A stretch of 48,447 nt of DNA from JAUSIF01 sp036556265 (GTDB lineage Bacteria; Pseudomonadota; Alphaproteobacteria; Rhizobiales; Xanthobacteraceae). This document shows, one piece after another, positions 7,688-16,569 of the stretch (positions are counted from its first letter, which is position 1; each line of letters opens with the position of its first letter). The stretch lies in assembly GCA_036556265.1 (NCBI GenBank), contig DATBJU010000186.1, positions 1-48,447 of the forward strand. Reading direction: 5' to 3'. The position numbers and the translations under genes were made by a program. The notes beneath the pieces were generated by a model, which saw nothing but the letters and a program-made list of their open reading frames with translations, was not told where the DNA came from and searched no databases.

Positions 7688-9001
7688 TCAGGCAGCACGT
7701 GCGCTTGCGCGCTTCTGTTCGATCATCTGGAAATAGCTTTCGAGCCGGTTCTTGATGTTGGCCGCGGAGAAGTAACGCGGGTCGACCAGATCGGATTCGA
7801 TGAAGGCTGCGGGCTTGCCCGTGCGCTTCTCGACCTCCCGCATGATCAGCAACTGGCCGGCTGAGAAGCTGTTGCAGCTCTTGATCGAGTTGATGAGCAA
7901 TCCATCGGCGTTGTACTCGTTGACATAGTTCGACAGCATCTCGATCCGCATCGGCAGGTTGCGGTTCGTGTAGACCCCCAGGCAGTATTCGGCGAGCGTC
8001 TCCAATGGATTGTCGGGATCGTGGCGGAATCCGAAGTCATAGACGCCGCCAACCTTGCTGTAGCTCGATGCAACGACGACCGCGCCCTCGTCGTAGAACA
8101 TTTTCCAGAACTGGCGGAAATGCGTGTAGTTCGGCGGCCCCTCCACGACGAGGCGGTACTTCTCCTTCGCCATGTCGCCTTCCGGCGTGACCGGTCCTTT
8201 GCCGCTGGCGAGACGTTCCTGAACCTCGGCGCGCAGAAAGCCGTAGTAGTCGATCGCATCGTCGGTGCCGCGGAACGCACCGAAGATCGGTCCGATGTAG
8301 TAGATGCCGCCAAAGTAGCCGTCGATCGGCGACGGCCTGTTTTTCGCGCTCTGCAAGACCCAAACGAGATCGTTCTCGGCCTTGGCTGATTTCTTGAGGT
8401 GCTCGCGCAGCCGGTCGATGTCAAACTTCACGCCGGAGATTCGTTCCAATGTCGGTATGACCTCGTCCTTCAGCTGCTTGACCATATACTCGATCATGTT
8501 CTTCGTGATCTTGCCGTCGCCCATGTAGGGCGTGTGCAACATGATCGTCTCGCATTTGTATTGCTCGCGGAGCAGCTCGAACCACTTCATGAACGTGAAG
8601 CAGCCCGTGTAGGAGAGAAGCAGCACATCAGGGTTTGGAAACTTCTTTCCGTTCGGAGCGATGTTTCCCTTCGCCATCATTCCGACGTCCGATTTCACAT
8701 ACGTGCAGACGTCCTCGGAGTGACCGATCTTCTCCGCCTCGAGCACAAACGCACCGCTCTGACGACGCAGTCCGTTTTGGATCGCGTTTACCTCAGGAAG
8801 ATTGTTCACCAATCCGAAGCACATGATGAGCTCGTTGAGGTTGCCCGGTACGAAGGTGGCGCACACCTTCTCGCCGGTTTCAGGCGCGCTCGTCAGCCGG
8901 TCGTAGTGCGCGGCCATCATCTCCTTCTGCTTCACCATTGACGCGTCCTTCTCGACCTCTCTGGCCGGGGCCGCCTTCGGCGTGACGATGGTTGTGGTCA
9001 T
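7688..9001 (-). CDS. bcrB: Benzoyl-CoA reductase subunit B (catalytic)
   Basis: About 437 residues of the HgdB/BcrB/BadE dehydratase-like family, the larger partner of the substrate-binding module that reduces benzoyl-CoA to cyclohexa-1,5-diene-1-carbonyl-CoA. The region around FVPGNLNELIMCFGLVNNLPEVNAIQ, the LLLSYTGCFTFMKWFELL stretch and SIKSCNSFSAGQLLIMREVEKR contain the conserved cysteines that bind its Fe-S cluster. The ATG at 9001 overlaps the bcrC stop (ATGA) and has GGAG upstream; an ATG at 9013 is also possible. Confidence 0.95.
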   Translation of the reverse strand: MTTTIVTPKAAPAREVEKDASMVKQKEMMAAHYDRLTSAPETGEKVCATFVPGNLNELIMCFGLVNNLPEVNAIQNGLRRQSGAFVLEAEKIGHSEDVCTYVKSDVGMMAKGNIAPNGKKFPNPDVLLLSYTGCFTFMKWFELLREQYKCETIMLHTPYMGDGKITKNMIEYMVKQLKDEVIPTLERISGVKFDIDRLREHLKKSAKAENDLVWVLQSAKNRPSPIDGYFGGIYYIGPIFGAFRGTDDAIDYYGFLRAEVQERLASGKGPVTPEGDMAKEKYRLVVEGPPNYTHFRQFWKMFYDEGAVVVASSYSKVGGVYDFGFRHDPDNPLETLAEYCLGVYTNRNLPMRIEMLSNYVNEYNADGLLINSIKSCNSFSAGQLLIMREVEKRTGKPAAFIESDLVDPRYFSAANIKNRLESYFQMIEQKRASARAA

Positions 9002-10185
9002 GCTCCGCTCCATAGTTTGATCGAGTCGGCAAACGTCCCCGCCTGCTCGCGGATCGGCTGCATCTGGCCGGAATTCTCCGCATACTTGAAGGCGATGTAG
9101 GGGATGTCCGCGTCCTTCAGCACGTGTTGCAGCATCGGCCGGTCGAGCAACGCCGGGTCGCAGAAGCTCGGGCAGGCGAAGATCACACCCTCCGCGCCCG
9201 AGCGGCGCACGGCACGCACGAGATGCTGGCCTTTCTCCTTCAGGTTTGGCTCGTACTTCGCAGCCGTAGATTCAGATTGGTGCAGGAATGCGTGCGACAG
9301 ATCCTGCAGCGGAGGTCTGTCGGTCGGGACGTCGGCGGTGAGCCAGCGCGTCACCAGCAGCAGATCGTCGTCAACGACATAGCATCCTGCAAGCTCAAGC
9401 GACTTGATCAGATTGAGCGGAGGCTGCTCGCAGAACACGCCGGTGACTACGACGCGGCAGTTGTCACGCCGAGGCCGCTCATCCGCTCTAGCCGCCGCGA
9501 GATAGTCGCGAAGCATCTGCGAGTGTTCCTCAACCGGCAGCACGAGCCCTGCGCGCAGCACGAGATAGACTTCCGCGGCCGGCGCCTGCCAAGGGCATTG
9601 CGCACGGAACGCATACAGTTCGCGCACCAGGCGCCGATTTTCGTTGTAGACGTTAATCGAGTTGCGCAACTCGTCGTCGGTGATCGGCTTGCCGCGCAAT
9701 TGACCGAGATCGTGGACGAGTTCCGCGAGCTCGTTTACATAGTAATTGCCGCCGATATCGTCGCGGTAATTCTGCGGCACGTCGAAGTACCGAACGTACA
9801 CGTTCGGAAACATCATCTTCCACATGCCGGAGAGATTGCGGATGACGTCGCAAATCGATGGGAACAGCATCCCGTCAACAAAATCGAGCCGGCCGGACAC
9901 GCCTAGCTCAATCGTGGAACGAGGAATTCGGCAGATATAGCTTTGATAGTACGCGTCGCCGTGGATGACCTCGAGTTGATCACCGCCGCCGAGAATTCCC
10001 AACGGTAGAAAGCCGGCGGCGTGGATGATTTCGCGCGGAACGTAGATCGGCATGTAGCCAATGACTTTGCGGTCCGGCTGGGCCGCTTTCCAGTTGCGCG
10101 CGGCTTCGAACGAAAGATCGTCGAACAGCGCCTGCGCGCGGGCAACGACGTCAGCGGTCTTCGATCCGTTCAGCGATGTAGCCAT
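8998..10185 (-). CDS. bcrC: Benzoyl-CoA reductase subunit C (catalytic)
   Basis: A 395-residue member of the same dehydratase-like family as BcrB. It has IGYMPIYVPREIIHAAGFLPLGILGGG near residue 45, the Cys-containing YQSYICRIPRSTIELGVSG, and VIFACPSFCDPALLDRP towards the end, all conserved in BcrC/BadD. It pairs with BcrB to form the active-site half of the reductase. The gene order C-B-A-D is that of Thauera and Magnetospirillum rather than the bzdNOPQ order of Azoarcus CIB. It overlaps dch upstream and bcrB downstream by a few bases. Confidence 0.95.
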   Translation of the reverse strand: MATSLNGSKTADVVARAQALFDDLSFEAARNWKAAQPDRKVIGYMPIYVPREIIHAAGFLPLGILGGGDQLEVIHGDAYYQSYICRIPRSTIELGVSGRLDFVDGMLFPSICDVIRNLSGMWKMMFPNVYVRYFDVPQNYRDDIGGNYYVNELAELVHDLGQLRGKPITDDELRNSINVYNENRRLVRELYAFRAQCPWQAPAAEVYLVLRAGLVLPVEEHSQMLRDYLAAARADERPRRDNCRVVVTGVFCEQPPLNLIKSLELAGCYVVDDDLLLVTRWLTADVPTDRPPLQDLSHAFLHQSESTAAKYEPNLKEKGQHLVRAVRRSGAEGVIFACPSFCDPALLDRPMLQHVLKDADIPYIAFKYAENSGQMQPIREQAGTFADSIKLWSGA

Positions 10186-10937
10186 TGTGCCGGCCTTTTT
10201 CCGATGAAAGCCTCGAGACCTTCCACGGCGTCGCGTGTCTTCATCAACTCGTCCAGATAGATGCGCTCGACCGACTCAAGCTTGGCTTTGATTCGCCCGA
10301 CGTAGTCGAGACGCGCAGCGCGAACCGCGTAGCGCAGCGAACTCGCGCTCTTTTGCATCAGATGCTCGCTGAAGAAGGCGAGTGCGGCGCGCTCGGGATC
10401 CTCGTCGACCTCGTGCGCTATTCCGAGCTCAAATGCCTTGGTGCCGGTAATGCTGCGCCCGGACACAAGCAGTTCCAGTGCGCGCGCCGGCCCTGCGATC
10501 TCCGGCAACAGGCAGGACGCTGCCGGCGCGAATACGCCGAGCTTTGTTTCCGGTTGGCCGAGTTGAGCGTCAGGACTGACGAAGAGGAGATGACCTGCGA
10601 GCGCCAGCTCCATTCCGCCGCCGAGACACTGGCCGCGAGCGGCAACGAGGACGATCACGGGGGCACTCGCCAGGCGGAGGAGCAAGGCGTGAATGTCCTT
10701 CAGCATTGCCTCGCACTGGCCGGGCAAGTGCTCTTCCACGCTGGCTCCGTAACTGAAGTGCGGTCCTTCGGCGTCGAGCAGGATGGCAATGAGACTGGGA
10801 TCGTTGAGATGCTCGCTCAGGGCCCTATCGAGCGCCGACATCATTTCGCCGTCGATTAAATTGGCCTTCGGCCGGCTCAGGCGCAGCCGCAGCAGTTTCC
10901 CTTCTGCCTCGAACCAGACCTTAAGCGGGCTTGTCAT
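10170..10937 (-). CDS. dch: Cyclohexa-1,5-diene-1-carbonyl-CoA hydratase
   Basis: About 255 residues of the enoyl-CoA hydratase/crotonase family. The oxyanion-hole segments are GPHFSYGASVEEHLPGQ and ARGQCLGGGMELALAGHLLF. It hydrates the dienoyl-CoA made by benzoyl-CoA reductase to 6-hydroxycyclohex-1-ene-1-carbonyl-CoA. The start is the ATG at 10937, with a GTG directly before it at 10940. Position between oah and bcrC fixes the specific assignment over a generic crotonase. Confidence 0.93.
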   Translation of the reverse strand: MTSPLKVWFEAEGKLLRLRLSRPKANLIDGEMMSALDRALSEHLNDPSLIAILLDAEGPHFSYGASVEEHLPGQCEAMLKDIHALLLRLASAPVIVLVAARGQCLGGGMELALAGHLLFVSPDAQLGQPETKLGVFAPAASCLLPEIAGPARALELLVSGRSITGTKAFELGIAHEVDEDPERAALAFFSEHLMQKSASSLRYAVRAARLDYVGRIKAKLESVERIYLDELMKTRDAVEGLEAFIGKRPAQWLHR

Positions 10938-10958
10938 CACGGTCGTTGCTTTCTCTGA

Positions 10959-12149
10959 TCAACTTGCGTCGGCGGTCCAAGGCAGTCCGGCGACGGCGGC
11001 CCGCCGTTCAGCCGCGCCCGGCATGAGGCGCGCCGTAAGTTCATCATTCCATTTTGCATTGGCGGCGAGCGCACGCCGTAACTCGACGAAGTCGATTTCG
11101 CGCCCGAATTCTTTGCTTCCCTCGTTGAAGGCACGGAAGCCTGCGCGCGCTTCGGTCATCATGTTGAGCGCCAGCCAAGCGCGTGAATTCTCCTTGTTTC
11201 GATTCCACGCATCGAGCTTTGGCTTGCGCAATTCCTCGACCGTCTTCGTGGTGCAATCGGGGAACGTGTAGAGAATCTTGGTGCAGAGCGTCTCGACCTT
11301 CTCGTCGAGCAAACTGAGATCCACGACGCCGCGCTTCATCAGCTCCTGGCCGGCCTTGAGAGCTTCGCCGGTCTTCGGCTTGCCGAATACCAAACGCCCG
11401 TATTCGTCGGTGATGCGACAAGTCTGGACCATTGGATTGGCCACGAACGTGCCGTCCACTTTCAGGGCAGGCACGATGTCCGTCAGCATGCCCATGAAGT
11501 AAGCCTCGTGCGCGGAGAACGGCTCGCACAGGACGCAAGCCACCATCGCACGCTCGGCGCCAATCACGACCGGGAGGAAATCGGTCGCACCGCCGATCGG
11601 CGCCGAGCCGTGCTTGGGACCGGCCTGTCCGAATCGGGCAAGGTCCTGCGCAATGGAGAAATCGCAGGCCATTCCGATCTCCTGGCCGCCACCAACCCGA
11701 ATACCGTTGACCCGACAGATCACCGGCTTGTCGCAGCCGAGAATCGTCGAGACCATGTCGTTGAAGAGCCGCATGTACCCGCGATACTCCTGCGGGTTGC
11801 CCGCGTAATACTCTGCGTACTCCTTCGTGTTGCCGCCGGTGCAGAACGCCTTATCGCCAACCCCGGTGAAGACGACGGCAACCACATCGCGCGCCGCACT
11901 GGCCGCGCGAAACGCCAGGATCACGGCCTTGACCATGTCGGTCGTGTAGGAATTGAACTGCGAAGGATTGTCGAGCGTGATCCACGCATTGTAGAGGCCG
12001 GCCACTGGCTTTCCGTCATTGCCCTTGACCGGCCGTTTCTCATAGCGGACGCCACCGCTCGCCTTCAGACGCACGTGCTCCTCAACGAGATCGTGATCCT
12101 TCGTTTCGGGATTCACGGTTCCGACAATGCGACCGGCTTCTACGTTCAT
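10959..12149 (-). CDS. oah: 6-oxocyclohex-1-ene-1-carbonyl-CoA hydrolase (ring opening)
   Basis: A 396-residue crotonase-superfamily protein beginning at the ATG at 12149 after GAGGAG; a longer frame to 12206 is not needed. Typical segments are VVAVVFTGVGDKAFCTGGNTKEYAEYY and VNGIRVGGGQEIGMACDFSIA, followed by FGQAGPKHGSAPIGGATDF. Oah adds two waters to 6-oxocyclohexenoyl-CoA and opens the ring to 3-hydroxypimelyl-CoA. It is slightly longer than the usual roughly 377 residues, with extra sequence at the ends. It lies 13 bases downstream of had. Confidence 0.95.
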   Translation of the reverse strand: MNVEAGRIVGTVNPETKDHDLVEEHVRLKASGGVRYEKRPVKGNDGKPVAGLYNAWITLDNPSQFNSYTTDMVKAVILAFRAASAARDVVAVVFTGVGDKAFCTGGNTKEYAEYYAGNPQEYRGYMRLFNDMVSTILGCDKPVICRVNGIRVGGGQEIGMACDFSIAQDLARFGQAGPKHGSAPIGGATDFLPVVIGAERAMVACVLCEPFSAHEAYFMGMLTDIVPALKVDGTFVANPMVQTCRITDEYGRLVFGKPKTGEALKAGQELMKRGVVDLSLLDEKVETLCTKILYTFPDCTTKTVEELRKPKLDAWNRNKENSRAWLALNMMTEARAGFRAFNEGSKEFGREIDFVELRRALAANAKWNDELTARLMPGAAERRAAVAGLPWTADAS

Positions 12150-12162
12150 GATCGTGTGCTCC

Positions 12163-13236
12163 TCAATGAGCCGGGACCAGCACGGCGCGGCGCTTGAGCG
12201 CGCCAACGTGCACGGCCTCGAACACCCGATTGATTTCGTTCAGTGGATACTTTTCGACGAACGGGGTGACTTTGATCCGGCCATCGAGAACTAGATTGAG
12301 CGCTGCGGGATAGAGCTCCGGCGGGCAGCCCCAGTTTCCGATCGCACGCGCGTGCAGCGCCATCAGATTCGATAGTCGGACTTCGACTTTGTCCATAGTG
12401 AAGCCGACGACTCCGAGCGTGCCGCCGAGATTGAGGAGACTGAACGCCGTCTCCTGACCGGCTCGGGTACCGGAACATTCGAAGATGAACCACTCGGTCT
12501 GACGGAGACCGCGCCGCTTCGCGAAGTCTTGAACCGCTGTCTTGAGTTCGCGCGATCCAACGTTGCGCGCGTTCAGCGCTAGGTCGACGCCGTACCCGGA
12601 AAGGGCGCAGAGCTTTTCGTCATCGATGTCGATCGCAACGACTGCACCGCCGAAAGCCGCGGCGATCTGCGCGGCGTATCCGCCGACGCCCCCGACGCCG
12701 TTGATGATGACCAGATCACCTTTGCCGACGCCCGCCTGAACCACAGCCTGATAGGGCGTGGTGACTGCATCGGCGATTACCGAGAGTTCGGCGAGATCGA
12801 GTCCGACGGCCGCCAGGCGGCTCTCGTCGACTTCGCACAGTCCGCGGACCGGCACAGTCACGTGGGTCGCGAAGCCACCGTGGATATCGTTGCCCGGCAT
12901 TTTCTGGCGGGCGCAAATCGTCGCCTTGCCGCGCCGGCACGCATCGCATTCTCCGCAGGGAATGACCGCCGCAACGACGACGGCCCGGTCGATCCACCAC
13001 ATGGCGTCAGATCCCGCGTCGACCACGTGACCGCTTATCTCGTGGCCTAGGGTCAGCGGAAGCTCGTGCTTTGTCCGGACGCCGTCGTAGTAGAATCCGA
13101 GATCGGTGTGGCACACGCCGCATCCGGCGATTTCGACCACGACTTCGTCGGGGCGAGGGCTGGCAAGGTCGAACTTCGTTTCGGCGAGGGGCTGCCCCTT
13201 GCCGGTCATCATCCAACGGACCGCTTGTCCTTCCAT
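12163..13236 (-). CDS. had: 6-hydroxycyclohex-1-ene-1-carbonyl-CoA dehydrogenase
   Basis: A 357-residue zinc-type alcohol dehydrogenase. The catalytic zinc region is GCGVCHTDLGFYYDG with LTLGHEISGHV. The structural zinc loop is PCGECDACRRGKATIC, and the NAD-binding site is INGVGGVGGYAAQIA. It oxidises 6-hydroxycyclohexenoyl-CoA to the 6-oxo compound with NAD+. It is the first gene of the benzoyl-CoA operon, with a strong ribosome site (GAGGAG) before the ATG at 13236. Confidence 0.95.
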   Translation of the reverse strand: MEGQAVRWMMTGKGQPLAETKFDLASPRPDEVVVEIAGCGVCHTDLGFYYDGVRTKHELPLTLGHEISGHVVDAGSDAMWWIDRAVVVAAVIPCGECDACRRGKATICARQKMPGNDIHGGFATHVTVPVRGLCEVDESRLAAVGLDLAELSVIADAVTTPYQAVVQAGVGKGDLVIINGVGGVGGYAAQIAAAFGGAVVAIDIDDEKLCALSGYGVDLALNARNVGSRELKTAVQDFAKRRGLRQTEWFIFECSGTRAGQETAFSLLNLGGTLGVVGFTMDKVEVRLSNLMALHARAIGNWGCPPELYPAALNLVLDGRIKVTPFVEKYPLNEINRVFEAVHVGALKRRAVLVPAH

Positions 13237-13436
13237 GCGTCCGCTCCTCGGGGTCGGGTCTTGCGCAAAAAGGCCGCAAAGACCGGTGATTTCGTGGAAG
13301 TTTCATGTCCCCGGTGGGTGGCCGCCTTGATCTAAGACAAGGAAAATCGAAAAAACTCGTATTTTAGTACCTAAATGCAGCTTGCTGGGCGATCCGGCTT
13401 TGGGTCCCCGCGGGCCATTCTGGGAGGAAGCCGAAA
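13237..13436. promoter_or_regulatory. Divergent promoter region between had and korA
   Basis: A 200-base gap between two divergent operons that must be co-expressed. It contains an FNR-like box, TTGATCTAAGACAA at 13327-13340 (TTGAT-N4-GACAA, one imperfect half). An AT-rich patch follows at 13345-13376 ending in a partly symmetric ATTTTAGTACCTAAAT (13361-13376). The patch is the most AT-rich stretch of the region and is a likely site for the core promoters or a pathway-specific repressor. The exact start sites cannot be fixed from sequence. Confidence 0.55.
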
Positions 13437-15155
13437 GTGCAGGATTCTCAGAGGGTTTCAGTCGCCTTGGTCGGCAGCGGTGGCGCAGGCGCGCTGACCG
13501 TCGGCAATTTCCTCCTTGAGGCGGCAGCCGCAGCCGGATGGCAGGGTCTTTTCACCCGTTCCGTGGGCCCGCAAATTCGCGGCGGTGAAGCCGCGGCCCT
13601 TGTGCACCTGAGCGCCAGGCCGGTCGAGTGGCTACCGGACCAGCTCGACCTCCTGATCGGGATCGACTGGCTCAACGCGCAGCGATTCGGCCCCGAGATT
13701 CAGGTGGGCCCGCACAGCGTCGTGATCAGCGATCCGCGCGGCGGCGAGATGCCGCCAATGATCGCCGCCGCCGGTGCACGCATTGTCGAAATTCCGATCA
13801 AGGAGCTCGCGAAAGCGATTCCCGAAGGGCGCCCCAACATGATCGCCTTCGGCATCGCCGCGCGATTGCTCGGATTCAGTATGGATGCTGTTACAGCTCC
13901 ACTGGAGAAGCGGCTCGCCGACAAAGGGCAAGCCGCGATTCAGGCGAGCCGTGACGCACTAAAGGCCGGCTTCGACGCGATCAGCGGCGTACAACTGAAT
14001 CGCCGACTCTCCCATCCAAAGCGAGCCTCTTCGCCGAGATGGCTCCTGTCGGGAAATGAGGCCACTGCCCTCGGTGCCGTCCGCGGCGGCATTCGCTTTG
14101 CGGCTGCCTATCCGATCACGCCGGCCACTGAAATTCTCGAATGGCTAGCGTCCAACCTGACGAAGATCGGCGGCACACTCCTGCAAGCCGAAGACGAGCT
14201 TGCTGCGATCAACATGATCATCGGTGCGTCCTTCGGCGGCACGCCGTCGCTGACGGCAACATCCGGCCCGGGTCTCTCCTTGATGATCGAAGCACTCGGT
14301 CTTGCCACAGCGGCCGAAATCCCCGTCGTCGTGATCGACGTCATGCGCGGGGGGCCTTCCACTGGTATCCCCACCAAATCCGAGCAGGCCGATCTCAACA
14401 TCGCGGTCTACGGCTGTCACGGAGATGCGCCGCACCTCGTGCTGGCGCCGCAGTCGGTCGGCGACTGCCTGTTCACGACGCAATGGGCGGCCTATCTCGC
14501 TGAAGCGCTGCAAGCGCCGGCGATCGTATTGTCGGATCAGTTCCTGGGGCAGGCGCGCGCCGCAATCGAACGCCCTGCCGACGTCGCCTTCATCGGGCAG
14601 CGTACAAAGGCAACCGACATCGTCGGCGCCTACAAGCGCTACGCGGGCGCGGCCACCGGGATTTCGGCAATGGCGATACCCGGAACGCGAGGGGGCCAAT
14701 ACACGGCCGACGGCCTCACTCACACGGAGCGCGGAATTCCCACCAGCAGCGCAGCGGATCACAAGGTTCAACTCGACAAGCGCCGAGATAAGCTCGAGCG
14801 CTTCAACTATGGTGATCACTGGGCGTCCATCGAAGGTGCGGGTGAAACGGCGGTAATCACATGGGGTTCGCTCACTGGCGCGGCCCGCGAGGCGATTGAA
14901 CGCGCATCGCGTGACGGGGTCGCGGCAAGCCTGATCGCTCCCCGGCTGCTCTATCCGACTCGGCCCGATCAAATGGCTGCGGCGCTTGAGGGGAAGAAAC
15001 GCATTCTCGTGGTCGAGCAGAGTCATGGCGCCCAGTTCCATCGTTACCTGCGGGCACACTACGACCTGCCCTGCGAAACGCGCACGCTCTATCGACCGGG
15101 ACCGTTGCCGATCAAGCCTGACGAAATTCATCGCGCAATCGCCGAGTGGAGATGA
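13437..15155 (+). CDS. korA: 2-oxoglutarate:ferredoxin oxidoreductase, fused gamma-alpha subunit
   Basis: A 572-residue protein starting at a GTG after GGGAGGAAG. Residues 1-190 are the gamma (catalytic) domain (VALVGSGGAGALTVGNFLLEAA and SVGPQIRGGEAAALVHLS). From about 200 comes the pyrimidine-binding alpha domain (SGNEATALGAVRGGIRFAAAYPITPATEI), followed by the domain II region ending near IKPDEIHRAIAEW. In Thauera the same enzyme regenerates reduced ferredoxin for benzoyl-CoA reductase by oxidising 2-oxoglutarate. It is divergent from the bcr operon, as expected for co-regulation. Confidence 0.93.
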   Translation: MQDSQRVSVALVGSGGAGALTVGNFLLEAAAAAGWQGLFTRSVGPQIRGGEAAALVHLSARPVEWLPDQLDLLIGIDWLNAQRFGPEIQVGPHSVVISDPRGGEMPPMIAAAGARIVEIPIKELAKAIPEGRPNMIAFGIAARLLGFSMDAVTAPLEKRLADKGQAAIQASRDALKAGFDAISGVQLNRRLSHPKRASSPRWLLSGNEATALGAVRGGIRFAAAYPITPATEILEWLASNLTKIGGTLLQAEDELAAINMIIGASFGGTPSLTATSGPGLSLMIEALGLATAAEIPVVVIDVMRGGPSTGIPTKSEQADLNIAVYGCHGDAPHLVLAPQSVGDCLFTTQWAAYLAEALQAPAIVLSDQFLGQARAAIERPADVAFIGQRTKATDIVGAYKRYAGAATGISAMAIPGTRGGQYTADGLTHTERGIPTSSAADHKVQLDKRRDKLERFNYGDHWASIEGAGETAVITWGSLTGAAREAIERASRDGVAASLIAPRLLYPTRPDQMAAALEGKKRILVVEQSHGAQFHRYLRAHYDLPCETRTLYRPGPLPIKPDEIHRAIAEWR

Positions 15156-15994
15156 CGATGTCGACCGCGGAGATGCGAGTGGCGTGCAAGCCAGCCGACT
15201 ACAAATCCGACATCAAGCCGATCTGGTGCCCGGGCTGCGGCGACTATCACGTGCTCATGTCGTTTACGCGGGTGTTTGCCGAGCTCGGCTTGCCGCCCGA
15301 ACAAATCGTCGTGGTCTCCGGCATCGGATGTTCATCGCGCATCCCCGCCTATACGAACTGTTATGGGTTTCACGGCGTACACGGACGGTCGCTGGCACTG
15401 GCTGCCGGACTGAAGGTGACACGTCCTGATCTGACGGTCGTCGTCGCGAGCGGGGACGGCGACGGGTACTCGATCGGCGGCAACCATTTCCTGCACGCCT
15501 GCCGGCGCAATATCGACATGACTTACGTAGTCATGGACAACCGCGTCTATGGGATGACGAAGGGCCAACCCTCGCCGACCACTGAGCCCAGTTTCGATTC
15601 GGCGTTGTCGCCCGGCGGCACGGGCTTGCGCCCGTTCCATCCGCTCGTGATCGCGCTCGCATCGGGTGCCAACTTCATCGCGCGGTGCTTTTCCGGCTTG
15701 CCCAATGAGACGGCTGCGATCCTCGGCGAGGCCATCCGGCACCCGGGGTTTTCTTTCGTTGAGATTCTCAGCCCCTGCGTGACCTTCAGGCCCGACGAGA
15801 AGGAGTGGAAGGATTTGGTACGTTCGGCCCCCGTCCCCGCCACGAATGATCCCGCCAAGGCAGCCCGCCGCATCATGACCGATGACGGGTTCAATCTCGG
15901 CATTCTGTACCGCGGTGATCGGCGGCCGTATCAGCCGAGTGTGCCTCGGCCCAACGCCGATCTATCCGAACTCGAGAAGGAGTTCGAGTTATGA
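15152..15994 (+). CDS. korB: 2-oxoglutarate:ferredoxin oxidoreductase, beta subunit
   Basis: About 280 residues from the ATG at 15152, which overlaps the korA stop as ATGA; an ATG at 15158 is also possible. The protein has the Fe-S ligand motif PIWCPGCGDYH. The thiamine-diphosphate site is VASGDGDGYSIGGNHFLHACRRNIDMTYVVMDNRVYGMTKGQPSPTT. Another cysteine in EILSPCVTF contributes to the cluster. It makes succinyl-CoA and reduced ferredoxin together with KorA. No separate ferredoxin-like delta subunit is encoded here; the ferredoxin gene at 5.2 kb presumably serves. Confidence 0.94.
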   Translation: MTMSTAEMRVACKPADYKSDIKPIWCPGCGDYHVLMSFTRVFAELGLPPEQIVVVSGIGCSSRIPAYTNCYGFHGVHGRSLALAAGLKVTRPDLTVVVASGDGDGYSIGGNHFLHACRRNIDMTYVVMDNRVYGMTKGQPSPTTEPSFDSALSPGGTGLRPFHPLVIALASGANFIARCFSGLPNETAAILGEAIRHPGFSFVEILSPCVTFRPDEKEWKDLVRSAPVPATNDPAKAARRIMTDDGFNLGILYRGDRRPYQPSVPRPNADLSELEKEFEL

Positions 15995-16521
15995 GCCGCC
16001 AATCTCGCGCTTCTGAAATCTCCAGTCTCGCAGATCTATTCGCTGTCGCGTTCCAAATCGAGGCCGATGCGGTCGCGCGCTACGATCTCCTGGCCGAACA
16101 GATGGAAACGTACAACAACCCTGAGCTTGTTGCAGTGTTTCGCGACTTGTCGCGGGCCGAAGCGCTGCATCGCGATGAAATTCGCCGACTGGCCGGCGAC
16201 ATTGACGTTGTCGCGCACGCGCGAGGGTTAAAGACTTGGACGGGCGGAGAGAGTCCAGAGGAAGCCGATCTCGGCTCGGCGCACTATCTGATGACGCCTT
16301 GGCATGCATTGCAGCTTGCACTCGCCGCGGAACAACGCGCCCTCGCGTTCTTCACGTCTATTGCGGAAACAACCGAAGATTCGGAAATCAAGAAAATGGC
16401 GGAGGAATTCAGGGAGGAAGAGGCCGAGCACGTGAACCTTGTGCATCGTCTGCTGCAGAAACACCCGCGTCCCCCGGAATCGTGGTCGCAGGATCTCGAT
16501 CCACCCGTTTCGCAAGAGTAG
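15991..16521 (+). CDS. Ferritin-like (rubrerythrin-type) protein of the kor operon
   Basis: A 176-residue, all-helical protein coupled to korB by ATGA. Two Glu/His helix pairs suit a di-iron four-helix bundle: IEADAVARYDLLAEQME with SRAEALHRDEIRRL, and AAEQRALAFFTSIAE with FREEEAEHVNLVHRLL. Rubrerythrin/ferritin-like proteins of this size accompany korAB in other benzoyl-CoA pathways. A role in peroxide or oxygen removal around the oxygen-sensitive enzymes is likely. There is no rubredoxin-like C-terminal domain, so this is not a full rubrerythrin. Confidence 0.8.
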   Translation: MSRQSRASEISSLADLFAVAFQIEADAVARYDLLAEQMETYNNPELVAVFRDLSRAEALHRDEIRRLAGDIDVVAHARGLKTWTGGESPEEADLGSAHYLMTPWHALQLALAAEQRALAFFTSIAETTEDSEIKKMAEEFREEEAEHVNLVHRLLQKHPRPPESWSQDLDPPVSQE

Positions 16522-16526
16522 TCCTC

Positions 16527-16547
16527 AGGCGCAATATCGCGGCGCCT
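16527..16547. terminator. Possible bidirectional hairpin between convergent genes
   Basis: AGGCGC and GCGCCT, separated by nine bases, form a six-base-pair hairpin in the 48-base gap between the convergent ends of the ferritin-like gene and paaK. No T-tract follows on either strand, so intrinsic termination is uncertain. Confidence 0.25.
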
Positions 16548-16569
16548 CGGCCCAAGGCTGAAGGCACCC